Source: Victivallaceae bacterium
GTDB taxonomy: Bacteria > Verrucomicrobiota > Lentisphaeria > Victivallales > Victivallaceae
Assembly: GCA_028709805.1 (NCBI GenBank)
Contig: JAQUTL010000004.1
Coordinates: 48,008-112,007 of the forward strand
DNA length: 64,000 nt
Reading direction: 5' to 3'
The notes under the pieces were generated by a model. The model saw only the letters and a program-made list of their open reading frames with translations, was not told the origin of the DNA and did no database searches. The number at the start of each line of letters is the position of its first letter. The stretch's first letter is position 1. Of this stretch, positions 63,917 to 64,000 are shown in pieces. The translations under genes and the position numbers were made by a program.

Positions 63917-64000
63917 AAATAGAAAAACCTGTTGATAAACAGTATATTATGATTACTTAATTCAACCATATAAAGTTTAACCCAACAGGTGAATAGTGAT
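63917..64000. other. AT-rich right edge
   Basis: Contains TGTTGATAA (63930-63938, one mismatch to the DnaA box complement), plus AGTATATTAT (63941-63950) and AAAGTTTAA, both of which also occur in the 63710-63730 stretch. The next gene is outside the window. Confidence 0.35.

Noticed and set aside
1..64000. CRISPR arrays, insertion sequences, prophage or integrase genes
   Set aside because: No regularly spaced repeats, transposase motifs or phage structural genes were seen.

Overview
The window looks like chromosomal DNA from a Lentisphaerota-type bacterium (PVC superphylum, Victivallis-like). This is inferred from the GC-rich coding style, several secreted proteins with a KKFTL-type prepilin N-terminus, one with an H-X9-DG C-terminus, and CdsA and carbohydrate-acting enzymes of PVC flavour. 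No database search was possible. Gene density is high, with long overlapping-gene operons. I see no transposase, prophage, CRISPR array or rRNA.

Layout. 1-6.7 kb: a minus-strand cell-envelope operon (gmhA, uppS, cdsA, an Lrp-type regulator, an aminotransferase), then prmC with a small partner gene, frr on plus, and a formyltransferase-like gene. 6.8-12.5 kb: a secreted protein with an orphan ABC-2 permease, a sodium/solute symporter, and an AraC regulator divergent from an H-X9-DG pseudopilin-like protein. 12.5-20.1 kb: a seven-gene transcript bioF-bioG-bioC-bioD-bioA-MetH activation domain-metH, whose likely promoter overlaps a palindrome. 20.1-25 kb: mfd divergent from an rpoD-like sigma gene followed by rpsU. 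25.3-28.6 kb: guaA-rsmD-sugar kinase-like operon. 28.7-34.5 kb: an NSS transporter, hflX and a secreted coiled-coil/TPR protein.

34.5-41.6 kb: a six-gene pseudopilus operon ordered like type II secretion G-G-H-I-J-K but with no motor or secretin beside it. Five of its prepilins lack glycine at -1. The 958-residue GspK-like last gene keeps that glycine and carries an EF-hand loop. 41.56-43.1 kb: directly after it, a near-consensus promoter drives a 28-residue microprotein, a 51-residue peptide with a YxxP leader-like motif, and a radical SAM/SPASM enzyme. This is the best candidate for an undescribed system, most likely a RiPP pathway.

43.1-49.1 kb: a minus-strand block of FHA protein, ftsH, DUF167, apgM and a CPBP protease, plus an M42 aminopeptidase. 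49.2-58.7 kb: a serine hydrolase, an EEP-family lipoprotein, an EamA exporter, tRNA-Gly, two tandem paralogous alpha/alpha-toroid enzymes and a divergent GH20 hexosaminidase, suggesting glycan degradation. 58.7-63.5 kb: argD-argF-mntP, a glycosyltransferase and a LOG-family protein. The last 480 bp are very AT-rich with several DnaA-box-like 9-mers and may be part of a replication origin.
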